Notes: generated by a model not told the origin, from the letters alone. A DNA stretch of 64,000 nucleotides from Microcystis wesenbergii NRERC-220 (GCF_032027425.1 NZ_JAVSJA010000001.1:1736001-1800000), one strand, 5' to 3'. Shown: positions 54,393 to 63,306, numbered from the stretch's first letter. Program-made: numbers and translations.

Positions 54393-55115
54393 ATGAACAA
54401 AACTATTTTGAGCAATGCAATATTTATGACGTTTTTTTTATCGACGGTTAGTCATGGATATACTCAGAATGAGGCTTCTTTTCCTATTCGAGCTTTGGAA
54501 GGAGATAATTGTAATCGAGTAGTTGAATTGATCTATCAATCAGAAAAATTAGCATCAAATGACTCTAGCACAAAAGTTTATTTTGAAGGGTTTTTAAGAA
54601 GAATAGGAAAAGATGAAGATCAAACAAATACATCGGGATTTTGTGAACCAGCAACGGACAGGGAAACTCTATCTATTAAGATTATTATTGAAAATAATAA
54701 TGAAATAAAAAAGATTGAATTACGTTCAGAAAAATTTCCTGGATATATAATATTCACACCCATATCTTTCGATATAAAAAATAATTATATTTTAGCTCGA
54801 TACTATTTAGCTAATAACTGGGGTTCAGTAGATACTGGATATTTCACATACGATCTAAAATCCGATAAATTATCTTATATAGAAGCTTGTCAAGAAGAAG
54901 ATTGGGTCGAATATAGAGGCTTTATTTCTTCATTAGAAATTGCTTTTAAGTGTTCTTCTTACGGTCAAGATCCAACAGAAACATCATTTATTTATGATAT
55001 TTTTAATTCTAGCAATGGTCAAGTTTATCGAGTCAGAGAAAGAATCAGAATCAAACACGAAAGATTTGGTGAAATTGTTGATGAAATGTCAATCATCAAA
55101 AGGCAGGTTTTTTAA
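54393..55115 (+). CDS. Secreted hypothetical protein
   Basis: The 240-residue product starts MNKTILSNAIFMTFFLSTVS, a signal peptide probably cut near HGYTQN. The mature part has five cysteines and is rich in beta-type and charged segments (YFTYDLKSDKLSYIEACQEE). The gene is clearly AT-rich compared with uvrA next door, suggesting recent acquisition. I do not recognise a family. It is preceded by a decayed fragment and followed by a toxin pseudogene. Confidence 0.7.
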   Translation: MNKTILSNAIFMTFFLSTVSHGYTQNEASFPIRALEGDNCNRVVELIYQSEKLASNDSSTKVYFEGFLRRIGKDEDQTNTSGFCEPATDRETLSIKIIIENNNEIKKIELRSEKFPGYIIFTPISFDIKNNYILARYYLANNWGSVDTGYFTYDLKSDKLSYIEACQEEDWVEYRGFISSLEIAFKCSSYGQDPTETSFIYDIFNSSNGQVYRVRERIRIKHERFGEIVDEMSIIKRQVF

Positions 55116-55197
55116 TTAAATAGATCCTGCTAATACTGTATCAAAAATTATAGCTAGTTTAACGCTATTTTACGTTATTTTATAGTATTAGCCATAA

Positions 55198-55592
55198 TTA
55201 AATCTCCCAGTCTTCATATTTTAAACCATCTATACGACTGAATTCACGGATATTATGAGTGATTAAAATTAACTCATTAGCCATAGCAAGAGCTGCAATT
55301 TGTAAATCATAACCACCGATAGGAATACCTAATTGATTTAATTGAGAACGAATTCTTCCATTGCAGAATTTTGGTCAAAAGGTAAAATACTAAATTGATT
55401 ACAGAAACGCTCTAGCTTTGCTAAATTTTGCTCTTTTCTACTGCTTTTGTAAGCCCCATAATATAATTCTAATTGTACCACAGTAGATAAATAAATCTCG
55501 TCTGGCTGATGTTTTGCTAACTCATGAGTAACAGCCAAACTACTATTATTAAGTAGCTTAATACAAACATTTGTATCTAACAGATAAGTCAT
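55198..55592 (-). pseudogene. Frameshifted VapC-type PIN toxin
   Basis: The open part reads MTYLLDTNVCIKLLNNSSLA with a catalytic DTN and runs to about residue 77. Near 55361 the frame shifts by one base: the next frame continues NGRIRSQLNQLGIPIGGYDL with IAALAMANELILITHN and ends YEDWEI at 55198. Adding one A to the AA run restores a 131-residue VapC. So either a one-base deletion has killed the toxin or the sequence has an error. The start overlaps the antitoxin stop by four bases. Confidence 0.85.
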
Positions 55593-55843
55593 AGTAGTTG
55601 TTCTCTTTCCTCATAATCTGGCTGTTTTTCTCTTACTAATAATTCACCTTCCCAACCGCCAATTACTTCTTCAAAAAAGCCTTCTTGCCATTGGCTAAAT
55701 GTAGTTTTTTCTTCTTGTTCTTTTAGAGATATTGGCTGATAAACTAAGGTAACTTCTAAATCTGTGTTTTTAAGTTCAGGCGGTAAAGATATTTGTAATG
55801 TTCCATCTTCTCCTACATGGGTTTTAAAACTAATTGTTTTCAT
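55589..55843 (-). CDS. VapB-like antitoxin
   Basis: This 84-residue protein starts at ATG 55843 (MKTISFKTHVGEDGTLQISL). The N-terminus is AbrB-like, the C-terminus acidic (GGWEGELLVREKQPDYEERE). Its stop overlaps the PIN toxin start (ATGA), the usual VapBC coupling. A start at 55870 would add nine residues. Intact. Confidence 0.82.
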   Translation of the reverse strand: MKTISFKTHVGEDGTLQISLPPELKNTDLEVTLVYQPISLKEQEEKTTFSQWQEGFFEEVIGGWEGELLVREKQPDYEEREQLL

Positions 55844-55870
55844 GGTTTCGGCTAAGGTTACTACTATCAT

Positions 55871-56060
55871 AAGGATAGTGTGATATGTCCTCGTCTGACA
55901 AGGTGCGTCCCTTGGGGTCTTTTAACCATAAAGACATCTTCACCCCAAAGAGGTTGGACATGGTAGAAATCACCATCGGATGAGAATGGTGATACATCCC
56001 ACTCAAGACACCGTTACGGGGATCTATTCGAGATCGAACTCACGATGTTGCATAACCACG
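55871..56060 (+). pseudogene. Decayed reading frame
   Basis: One frame from about 55886 reads SSSDKVRPLGSFNHKDIFTP and KRLDMVEITIG, then stop, then YIPLKTPLRGSIRDRTHDVA, with further stops. The protein-like text interrupted by stops in a single frame suggests a decayed gene. No family assigned. Confidence 0.35.
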
Positions 56061-56119
56061 AGAAACTTGATATATTGGCAGTTGATAAATATTATTGAAA
56101 ATTTACTGGCGGCATAAAT

Positions 56120-56416
56120 ATGTTATCAACTGATGTCAGACAAAAATCGATGATTAAGAGAATTGAGCAAGTTGTTTCTATTTTAATGGAAGATCGTCCT
56201 TTCTTTAAAGAGGAGCTTAATTGTTCAGAAATAGTGAAACATTTGGTTGAATTATTTGAAAAAAATTTACCTTTTGAGGAATTTAACACTATGTCAGAGG
56301 CAGAATTGAAAGAGCATTGTAGCTTTATTATGTCCACAGAAATCCTGTCAAAAATTGGCGGCGATTTTACTCCTGAACAAATGGCTATTTTCGATGAAGC
56401 AATTAAGCGTAAATAG
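56120..56416 (+). CDS. Small hypothetical protein upstream of a PIN toxin
   Basis: The 98-residue, mostly helical protein starts MLSTDVRQKSMIKRIEQVVS. It lies six bases before the PIN gene at 56423, the place of an antitoxin. No known antitoxin family is recognised. An antitoxin role is inferred from position only. Confidence 0.65.
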   Translation: MLSTDVRQKSMIKRIEQVVSILMEDRPFFKEELNCSEIVKHLVELFEKNLPFEEFNTMSEAELKEHCSFIMSTEILSKIGGDFTPEQMAIFDEAIKRK

Positions 56417-56422
56417 GTAATT

Positions 56423-56827
56423 ATGAGTTATTTGTTATATACTAATATCGTTTCTTTGATTATTAAGCGTGATCTTAAAGTTTATCAAAAAATTGAAGAT
56501 GTCAAAGCTCAAAGAAAAAGTATCTTTATCAGTTGCATTACTTATTTTGAAATTAAGAGGGGATTGTTGGCAGTTGCTGCACCTAAACAAAGAGAAAGAT
56601 TTAACAAACTTTCTCAGGATTATCAAATTATTTTATTAGATGATTTAGCTATTTTATAAAAAGCAGCCGAAATTCATGCTCATCTTAGATTAAGAGGATT
56701 ACCCATACAAACAGAAGATATTTTAATTGCTGCTACTGCTATAGTTAAAAGTTTAATTGTTGTTTATAATAGCAGTGATTTATTGAGGGTTGAAGGATTA
56801 AGTTTAGAGAATTGGGTAGAGTTATAA
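56423..56827 (+). pseudogene. PIN toxin with in-frame stop and lost catalytic residue
   Basis: The frame starts MSYLLYTNIVSLIIKRDLKV, where VapC toxins have DTN: the first catalytic Asp is Tyr. It stops at TAA 56657-56659 after LLDDLAIL. The same frame then continues KAAEIHAHLRLRGLPIQTED and ILIAATAIVKSLIVVYNSSD to a normal end LSLENWVEL at 56827. Restoring the stop codon gives a 134-residue VapC-like protein, but still without the Asp. Inactive by two independent changes. Confidence 0.85.
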
Positions 56828-56869
56828 ATTAAACCCAATCTTTAAGTCATCCGACATATTTTAATAGCT

Positions 56870-57055
56870 TGAGTCAGTAAAGACGTGCGTTACACTACGT
56901 TAACGCACCCTACAAAATTGGCTATGCACTAATGATACTATGAACGAGAATTGGCGGGACGGTGATTTTTCCCGTGTCACTATCAAAATTAGGAGAAAGT
57001 GGCATAATATATATATGAGGGTGCTTATTTCCTATTAAAAACCGCCAACAACCCA
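56870..57055. repeat. Gap with a GTGCGTTAC…GTAACGCAC-type inverted repeat
   Basis: GTGCGTTACACTACGTTAACGCACCC at about 56885-56910 is an inverted repeat of a kind widespread in cyanobacterial genomes. Otherwise no feature. Confidence 0.5.
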
Positions 57056-57541
57056 ATGAAAACTTTAAATCAGAATCCCTGGCAAGTAGAGGGAGGAGAA
57101 ACCCTGCCTCTACTTTACGAAATTGATCAACATCTTTGGTTAGAGGAAACAATAAAACTCCTCCAGGAAAATCGCTTAGATGAATTAGATGTAATCCATT
57201 TAATTGAGGAATTAGAAAGCTTGAGTAAAAGAGATAAAAACCGAGTCAGTAGCTTACTTGAACAAGTGATCAGGCATTTATTACTTTTACAATATTGGAC
57301 AACAGAAGCAGAAATAAATCGGAATCATTGGCGAGCGGAAATTATCAGTTTTCGCACGCAATTAAGAAAATGTTTAACGACGAATTTACAGAATTATTTG
57401 GCTGAGGAATTACCGATAATCTATCAGGATGCTTTCGATTATGTTCAACAAAAAACTGGTTTTTCTGGCGATTTTCCCTCAGAATGTCCTTACAGTTTAG
57501 AGCAATTATTAGATAAAAATTGGTTCAACTGTGAAGATTAG
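57056..57541 (+). CDS. DUF29 family protein
   Basis: This 161-residue protein has the DUF29 order: YEIDQHLWLEETIKLLQENR, LDVIHLIEELESLSKRDKNR, RAEIISFRTQLRKCLTTNLQ and the C-terminal ECPYSLEQLLDKNWF. It is a different subgroup from the protein at 14173. Function unknown. Confidence 0.88.
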   Translation: MKTLNQNPWQVEGGETLPLLYEIDQHLWLEETIKLLQENRLDELDVIHLIEELESLSKRDKNRVSSLLEQVIRHLLLLQYWTTEAEINRNHWRAEIISFRTQLRKCLTTNLQNYLAEELPIIYQDAFDYVQQKTGFSGDFPSECPYSLEQLLDKNWFNCED

Positions 57542-57646
57542 ACATTAAAAATGATAGAATTATCGAGGAAAGCCGTTCTAAAACGATGGGTTTTTTAAGC
57601 GAAATTTGCGATAATAAGATGCGCTCAAATTATCCCCTTGGCATCA

Positions 57647-58546
57647 ATGCAGATTTTTAGCTCTTTTGTCTCATCTACGGCCACTTTTGCCGAATTATCC
57701 CTACAAGCAGCCAAGGCCCCTGTTGATACCCTCACGGGTTGGTCATTAGAGGATCGCGATCCGCAGGTGATCGAAAAATTTGTCCCCCTTCTGGATTGGT
57801 TTTATCACCATTATTTTCGCGTCAAAACCGATGGTTGGGAGAATATTCCCCCCTCAGGACAAGTATTATTCATCGGCTCCCATAACGGCGGTTTAGCGGC
57901 TCCCGATATGTTTATGATGATGTATGATTGGTTTCAACGCTTTGGCAGCGATCGCTTAGTCTATGGTTTGATGGATTCGCGAGTCTGGCGAGTTTTTCCA
58001 TCCCAAGCGCATCTAGTGGCCCAAATGGGGGCCATTCATGCTCATCCGAAAATGGCGATCGCCGCTTTGAATAGTGGTGCTAGTGTACTAATTTATCCAG
58101 GAGGTGCTACGGATGTTTTCCGTCCCCACAGTTTAAGAAATAAAATTCATTTTGCCGGTAATCTAGCTTTTGTTAAACTAGCTTTACAGTACGAAGTGCC
58201 GATTATTCCCGCCATTTCCCACGGCGCTCACTCGACCCTGTTTGTCCTCGACGATATTTATCCTCAATTAAAAGAATTGCATAAACAGGGTATGCCTTGG
58301 CCCTTCGGTATTGACCCCGGGACCTGTCCCATCTATTTCGGTTTACCCTGGGGATTAGCTATCGGTCCCTTGCCGAATATTCCCTTACCCGTATCGATAC
58401 AGACGCGGGTTTGTCCCCCAATTATTTTTGAACGTTACGGCAAAAAAGCGGCCCGGGACCGCCGTTATGTACGCGAATGTTATGAGAAAGTCTGTTATTT
58501 GATGCAGCAACAACTCGATCAATTAGTGGCGGCCAATTCTCCCTGA
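57647..58546 (+). CDS. Lysophospholipid acyltransferase family protein
   Basis: The product of 299 residues starts at ATG 57647 (MQIFSSFVSSTATFAELSLQ). It has the PlsC-like segments QVLFIGSHNGGLAAPDMFMM and VLIYPGGATDVFRPHSLRNK with VPIIPAISHGAHSTLFVLD. Members transfer acyl groups to glycerolipids, and plant relatives make phytyl esters or triacylglycerol. The His-Asn start of the first motif differs from the classic NH-x4-D. The substrate is unknown. Confidence 0.82.
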   Translation: MQIFSSFVSSTATFAELSLQAAKAPVDTLTGWSLEDRDPQVIEKFVPLLDWFYHHYFRVKTDGWENIPPSGQVLFIGSHNGGLAAPDMFMMMYDWFQRFGSDRLVYGLMDSRVWRVFPSQAHLVAQMGAIHAHPKMAIAALNSGASVLIYPGGATDVFRPHSLRNKIHFAGNLAFVKLALQYEVPIIPAISHGAHSTLFVLDDIYPQLKELHKQGMPWPFGIDPGTCPIYFGLPWGLAIGPLPNIPLPVSIQTRVCPPIIFERYGKKAARDRRYVRECYEKVCYLMQQQLDQLVAANSP

Positions 58547-58666
58547 TACTATACAGGAAAGTCGGGACAAAGCGATCGCGATTGAGGATTTCTGCGGTCA
58601 GATTAACCCGCTTGTGAGATAATGAAGTGTTTTGAGCAAAGTTATCAGTACAGAGTTTTCTCTTGA

Positions 58667-59464
<798 letters not shown>

Positions 59465-59465
59465 T

Positions 59466-59816
59466 TCAGTTATCAGTGATCAGTTATCAGTGATTAGTTA
59501 TCAGTTATCAGTTATCAGTTATCAGTTATCAGTTATCAGTTATCAGTGATTAGTTATCAGATTAAAGTTTTAAGTTTTAAGTTTTAAGCTTTAAATGATA
59601 TTATTCACCGCTCACTCTTCACTCTTCACTAATTACTGTTTACTAATTACTAATTACTGATTACTGATTACTGATTACTGATTACTGTTTACTGTTTACT
59701 GTTTACTGTTTACTGTTTACTGTTTACTGTTTACTGATTACTGATTACTGATTACTGATTACTGATTACTGATTACTGATTACTAATTACTGTTCACTGA
59801 TTACTGTTTACTGAAA
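59466..59816. repeat. Heptamer repeats of both orientations filling the fabG-anbu gap
   Basis: From 59466 to about 59560 the unit is (T)CAGTTAT/CAGTGAT. From about 59617 to 59815 it is GATTACT/GTTTACT, the near reverse complement. The two halves could pair over about 100 bases with one mismatch in most repeats. The tract starts after the fabG stop and ends at the anbu ATG. No ORF. Confidence 0.9.
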
Positions 59817-60584
59817 ATGACTTACTGTTTAGGAATTATCAATCGTTTTGGCATTGTTATGGGGGCGGATTCTCGCACGAATGCGGGAGTCGATTATATC
59901 TCGGCCTATCGGAAATTATTTGACTTTTCGGTATCGGGAGAAAGAGTAATTATGGTCTGTACATCGGGCAATTTATCGATTAGCCAAGGAGTGATTCACG
60001 AACTAAAAAGAGATCTGCACAATCAAGAGGATAAAAATCTCCATTCTCTGACTCATCTCTACGATATCGCCCACTATATCGGTGATAAAAGTCGTCAAGT
60101 ACAAGCTAGGGAAAGAACTTGGCTAGAAAAAGATAATATTGATTTTAAATGTAAGTTTATTCTTGGGGGACAAATTAAAGGAGAAGAACCGCAATTATTC
60201 CTGATTTATCCCCAAGGAAATCATATTCAAGCCACCAAAGAAACGCCCTTTTTACAGATAGGTGAAACTAAATACGGTAAACCGATTCTTGATCGCACTA
60301 TTACCTATGATACACCCCTAGAGGAAATGGCTAAATGTGCCTTACTTTCCATCGATTCGACCATGAAATCGAATATTTCCGTCGGACCGCCTATCTATTT
60401 GAGTATGTATGAAGCTAATAGCCTAAGCCTACGTCATAAGTTACAATTGCGCCTAGGAGATCCCTACCTAGCCAAAATGCGGAAACTCTGGGAAGATTAC
60501 GTCCGGCAAGCTTTCGAGGCTATGCCCAATGTGGAATGGCATTATACCGATGAAGACCCAAAAGAAGATATCATAATAGATTAA
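59817..60584 (+). CDS. anbu: Anbu, bacterial proteasome-like peptidase
   Basis: The 255-residue product starts MTYCLGIINRFGIVMGADSR, with Thr2 as the expected N-terminal nucleophile after Met removal, Asp18-Ser-Arg, and LDRTITYDTPLEEMAKCALL downstream. Anbu is a homologue of proteasome beta subunits and HslV, found in most cyanobacteria and assembling as a helical or open ring. In some bacteria it neighbours ATP-grasp, alpha-E and transglutaminase genes; here none is adjacent. The start codon directly follows a repeat tract. Confidence 0.9.
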   Translation: MTYCLGIINRFGIVMGADSRTNAGVDYISAYRKLFDFSVSGERVIMVCTSGNLSISQGVIHELKRDLHNQEDKNLHSLTHLYDIAHYIGDKSRQVQARERTWLEKDNIDFKCKFILGGQIKGEEPQLFLIYPQGNHIQATKETPFLQIGETKYGKPILDRTITYDTPLEEMAKCALLSIDSTMKSNISVGPPIYLSMYEANSLSLRHKLQLRLGDPYLAKMRKLWEDYVRQAFEAMPNVEWHYTDEDPKEDIIID

Positions 60585-60615
60585 GTAACTCTTTGTGAAT
60601 TAACTTTACAACTCG

Positions 60616-61353
60616 ATGATCATTGTTACCTTGATGTTGGCAGGTAGTCTAGCTTGGTTTTTTAGTAGCCTTGCTGGTGGGGGCAGCCCCCTGATTCTAC
60701 TCCCCGTTTTAGGTTGGTTTCTCGATGCTGCCGTCATTCCTCCAGTTTTGACCACGGGGATGCTAATCGGTAATGTCCAACGCATGGGAATGTATTGGCG
60801 CGCCATTGACTGGCCCTCGACGGTGTGGTATTTACCCGGGGCAATTATCGGATCTACCCTCGGCGCTTTTGTCTTTGCCCATTTACAATTCAAATGGTTG
60901 CCGCTAGTTTTGGGAATTTTTCTGGTTTTCTCCTCGCTTAAACAATTATTTCCCCAAGAAGAAAATCCTTTTTTTGAGATTAAAACTTGGTATTTTATGC
61001 CCTCGGGATTTATCTACGCTTTCCTCTCAGGATTAGTCGGTAGTACCGGCCCGATGATGAACCTGTTTTATATCAACTATGGGCTAGTTAAAGAACCAAT
61101 GGTGGCAACGAAATCCGTTCACATGGTAGTAGTTCATGTGGCCAAATTAATCGCCTACGCAGCTTTTGGAGTTTTACATCTGCCCTTTCTCGGTTACGGT
61201 TTATTATTAGGATTAGCGGCCTGGCCGGGCAATTGGTTAGGACAAAAAGTTTTAGAAAAAATGAGTCCCCAGCAATTTAAACAAGCAGTGATGCTATTCG
61301 TTTCGATGAGTGGCCTATTGATGATCTGGCGAGAACGCGGCATCGTCTTTTAA
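60616..61353 (+). CDS. TSUP family permease (TauE/SafE)
   Basis: The 245-residue protein has seven or eight hydrophobic spans, with the family's glycine-rich first repeat (SLAGGGSPLILLPVLGWF) and second half (FLSGLVGSTGPMMNLFYINY). TSUP members export sulfite, sulfoacetate or related organic anions. The substrate is not indicated. The ATG lies 31 bases after anbu, so the two may share a transcript. Confidence 0.87.
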   Translation: MIIVTLMLAGSLAWFFSSLAGGGSPLILLPVLGWFLDAAVIPPVLTTGMLIGNVQRMGMYWRAIDWPSTVWYLPGAIIGSTLGAFVFAHLQFKWLPLVLGIFLVFSSLKQLFPQEENPFFEIKTWYFMPSGFIYAFLSGLVGSTGPMMNLFYINYGLVKEPMVATKSVHMVVVHVAKLIAYAAFGVLHLPFLGYGLLLGLAAWPGNWLGQKVLEKMSPQQFKQAVMLFVSMSGLLMIWRERGIVF

Positions 61354-61472
61354 AATTTTGCTGACAAGGGGACAAATTTTGCTAGAATACTAAATAAAGG
61401 CAAATTGTACTAAAACAGTGTAATACGCCGATCACCGTTAGATTTGCTCCTTGATTAACCCCCTAGCTGAAA

Positions 61473-61892
61473 ATGACAGAAATCGCCAATTTTACCCTCG
61501 AACAAGGTTTAGAACGCTACCAACAGGGAGAAAGCGCCGCCAGTTTATTGCCGGAATTTAAACAATTAAGCGATCGCACTCCTAAAAATGCCGTCGTTTG
61601 GTCCTGTTTGGCTTGGTTATATATGCTCACCGATAAACCGGAATTAGCCCTAAAAGCCGCCCAAAAAGCCGTTAAACTCGATAAAGTTTCCCCCCAAAAC
61701 CGGATCAATTTGGTTTTAGCTATGTTGGAAACCAAAACCGCCGGAGTTAGGGAACATATCGAACTGGTGCAACAATTAATTAGTTTAAACAAAGAAGTTC
61801 GCCAAGAAGTGGATGAAAATATCGCCGATGGTTTAGCTAGAAAACCCGATTGGAAAAGTTTAGAACGCGTTAAAGTTTGGTTAAATGAATAA
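61473..61892 (+). CDS. TPR-like protein
   Basis: The 139-residue helical protein has a tetratricopeptide-like segment (VWSCLAWLYMLTDKPELALK, AAQKAVKLDKVSPQNRINLV). It overlaps the start of the M48 protease gene by eight bases, so translation is probably coupled. It is likely a protein-interaction partner or adaptor. Confidence 0.82.
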   Translation: MTEIANFTLEQGLERYQQGESAASLLPEFKQLSDRTPKNAVVWSCLAWLYMLTDKPELALKAAQKAVKLDKVSPQNRINLVLAMLETKTAGVREHIELVQQLISLNKEVRQEVDENIADGLARKPDWKSLERVKVWLNE

Positions 61893-62772
61893 GAATATGG
61901 AATTATCAAAACAGTTATTACTCGGCTTAAAAGCCAATGATTTTCGGCATCCCATCGACCTAGAGGCCACTAATTCCCTTAAACAATTGCCTGGGTTAGA
62001 TATAGCCGTGAGAAGTTTATTAGGTTCCGTCGCTGAGGAATTCTTTTACTTAAATAATATTGCTGCTAGTGTTTTGGTGGGGGAAAAACAATTACCCGAC
62101 CTGCATAATCTACTCCTAGAAGCTTGCCGAGTTCTCGACTTAGAACCACCTCAATTATACATTCAACAAAACCCCGTTCCTAACGCCTATACCTTCGCCA
62201 TGCGCGGCAAAAAACCGTTTATGGTGATGCACACTTCCCTAATCGAAATGCTGACTCCCGCAGAAATTCAAGCGGTAATGGCCCACGAATTAGGTCATCT
62301 CAAATGTGAACACGGCGTTTATCTCACTTTAGCCAATATTATGGTCCTAGCGGCGGGATTACTGCCCAATTGGGGGACAATGTTAGCACGATCCCTACAG
62401 GAGAGAATGTTAGCATGGGTGCGCTGCGCCGAGTTTAGCTGCGATCGAGCGGCTTTATTGGCAGTTCAAGACCCAAAAATCGTCATGTCGGTGTTAATGA
62501 AGTTAGCCGGAGGTTCCCCCAGTCTCGCACCTTTATTAAATTTAGAGGCTTTTATCGATCAGGCCAAGTCCTACGATGCCGTCAGCGCCTCGGAAATGGG
62601 CGAAATGTTAAAGGGTTTGCAAACCCAACAGTTAACCCATCCCCTCCCCGTCCTGCGTGCGCGAGAAATCGATCGTTGGGCTAGTTCCCCCGATTATCAC
62701 AATTTGTTAAAGGGGCCAAAAATGGGTTATAATGATAAAGCTAATGCCAAGGGCGAATGGCGAAATTGGTAG
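61885..62772 (+). CDS. M48 family zinc metallopeptidase
   Basis: The 295-residue product has HELGH in VMAHELGHLKCEHGVYLTLA (about residue 133), a hydrophobic span (ANIMVLAAGLLPNWGTMLA) and the third zinc ligand region in VRCAEFSCDRAALLAVQDP. M48 proteases (HtpX/Ste24 type) act at membranes in quality control. The gene's last seven codons and stop (…EWRNW, TAG) lie inside tRNA-Leu. It overlaps the TPR gene by eight bases. Confidence 0.9.
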   Translation: MNKNMELSKQLLLGLKANDFRHPIDLEATNSLKQLPGLDIAVRSLLGSVAEEFFYLNNIAASVLVGEKQLPDLHNLLLEACRVLDLEPPQLYIQQNPVPNAYTFAMRGKKPFMVMHTSLIEMLTPAEIQAVMAHELGHLKCEHGVYLTLANIMVLAAGLLPNWGTMLARSLQERMLAWVRCAEFSCDRAALLAVQDPKIVMSVLMKLAGGSPSLAPLLNLEAFIDQAKSYDAVSASEMGEMLKGLQTQQLTHPLPVLRAREIDRWASSPDYHNLLKGPKMGYNDKANAKGEWRNW

Positions 62773-62835
62773 ACGCACCACACTCAAAATGTGGCGAGGC
62801 AGCCCCTCATGTCGGTTCGAGTCCGACTCCGCCCA
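62751..62835 (+). tRNA. tRNA-Leu (anticodon CAA)
   Basis: The 85-base cloverleaf has a long variable arm, anticodon stem-loop CCACA-CTCAAAA-TGTGG and T-arm GTCGGTTCGAGTCCGAC. Anticodon CAA reads UUG leucine. The acceptor stem GGGCGAA/TCCGCCC has an A-C mismatch at the sixth pair. The first 22 bases overlap the end of the M48 gene on the same strand. CCA is not encoded. Confidence 0.93.
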
Positions 62836-62869
62836 TCAAATTACAGTAATTTCTGGCTATTATGGTGTT

Positions 62870-62936
62870 GATGCTTCCATCCGACTAAACATTAATCTCA
62901 CGCCGAGGAGTAGATTTTACGCCTACTGGAAGCATC
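62870..62936. repeat. 67-bp segment with terminal inverted repeats
   Basis: GATGCTTCCA at 62870-62879 is inverted as TGGAAGCATC at 62927-62936. It lies between tRNA-Leu and a DUF29 remnant and could be a small element or a hairpin after the tRNA. Confidence 0.5.
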
Positions 62937-63157
62937 CTTACTACCTACCCCACTGGACAGACGAGATAGATAATTTCAGGTTGGAATTGAGCTTGCTGTT
63001 TCGCTCTCAGGTAATCTACAATCATGCCTTAGAACGGTTTGGTTATTGTTATCAAAAAGCACTGGGAAAAGCGAGCCGCAAAAGTTGATTAACTTTACCA
63101 GTTGACTGTCCTTGGACAATTGAGAAAATTGTTGATGAAGATTGGTTCCCTGGTTAA
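62936..63157 (+). pseudogene. DUF29 remnant with in-frame stop
   Basis: The frame reads YYLPHWTDEIDNFRLELSLL, RFGYCYQKALGKASRKS, then TGA at 63086-63088, then LTLPVDCPWTIEKIVDEDWF and PG before TAA at 63155. This is the second half of a DUF29 protein with one in-frame nonsense codon. The N-terminal half and a start are absent. Confidence 0.75.
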
Positions 63158-63244
63158 TACATACTCAAAAATAATGCTGTTTTTTAAAGGATTAATATCG
63201 CTGTTAAAGTTGGGATTTTTAGTGACTGAATGATGGGTGTCCGA

Positions 63245-63271
63245 CAAAAAACCCCCGCTAAAGGCGGGGGA
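63245..63271 (-). terminator. Intrinsic terminator of the RTX gene
   Basis: On the minus strand, CCCCCGCC-TTTA-GCGGGGG is followed by TTTTTTG. The strong GC stem and T run, about 36 bases beyond the stop, make this the terminator of the RTX repeat protein gene. Confidence 0.9.
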
Positions 63272-63306
63272 TATGGCCTAGTTCTGCTGTGATGCCTAGC
63301 TGAGAC

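Noticed and set aside
59466-59816. Possible CRISPR array because of many regular short repeats
   Set aside because: The repeats are seven bases long and contiguous, with no unique spacers.
62732-63088. 118-residue ORF starting in the M48 gene
   Set aside because: It runs through tRNA-Leu; only its second half is meaningful, as a DUF29 remnant.
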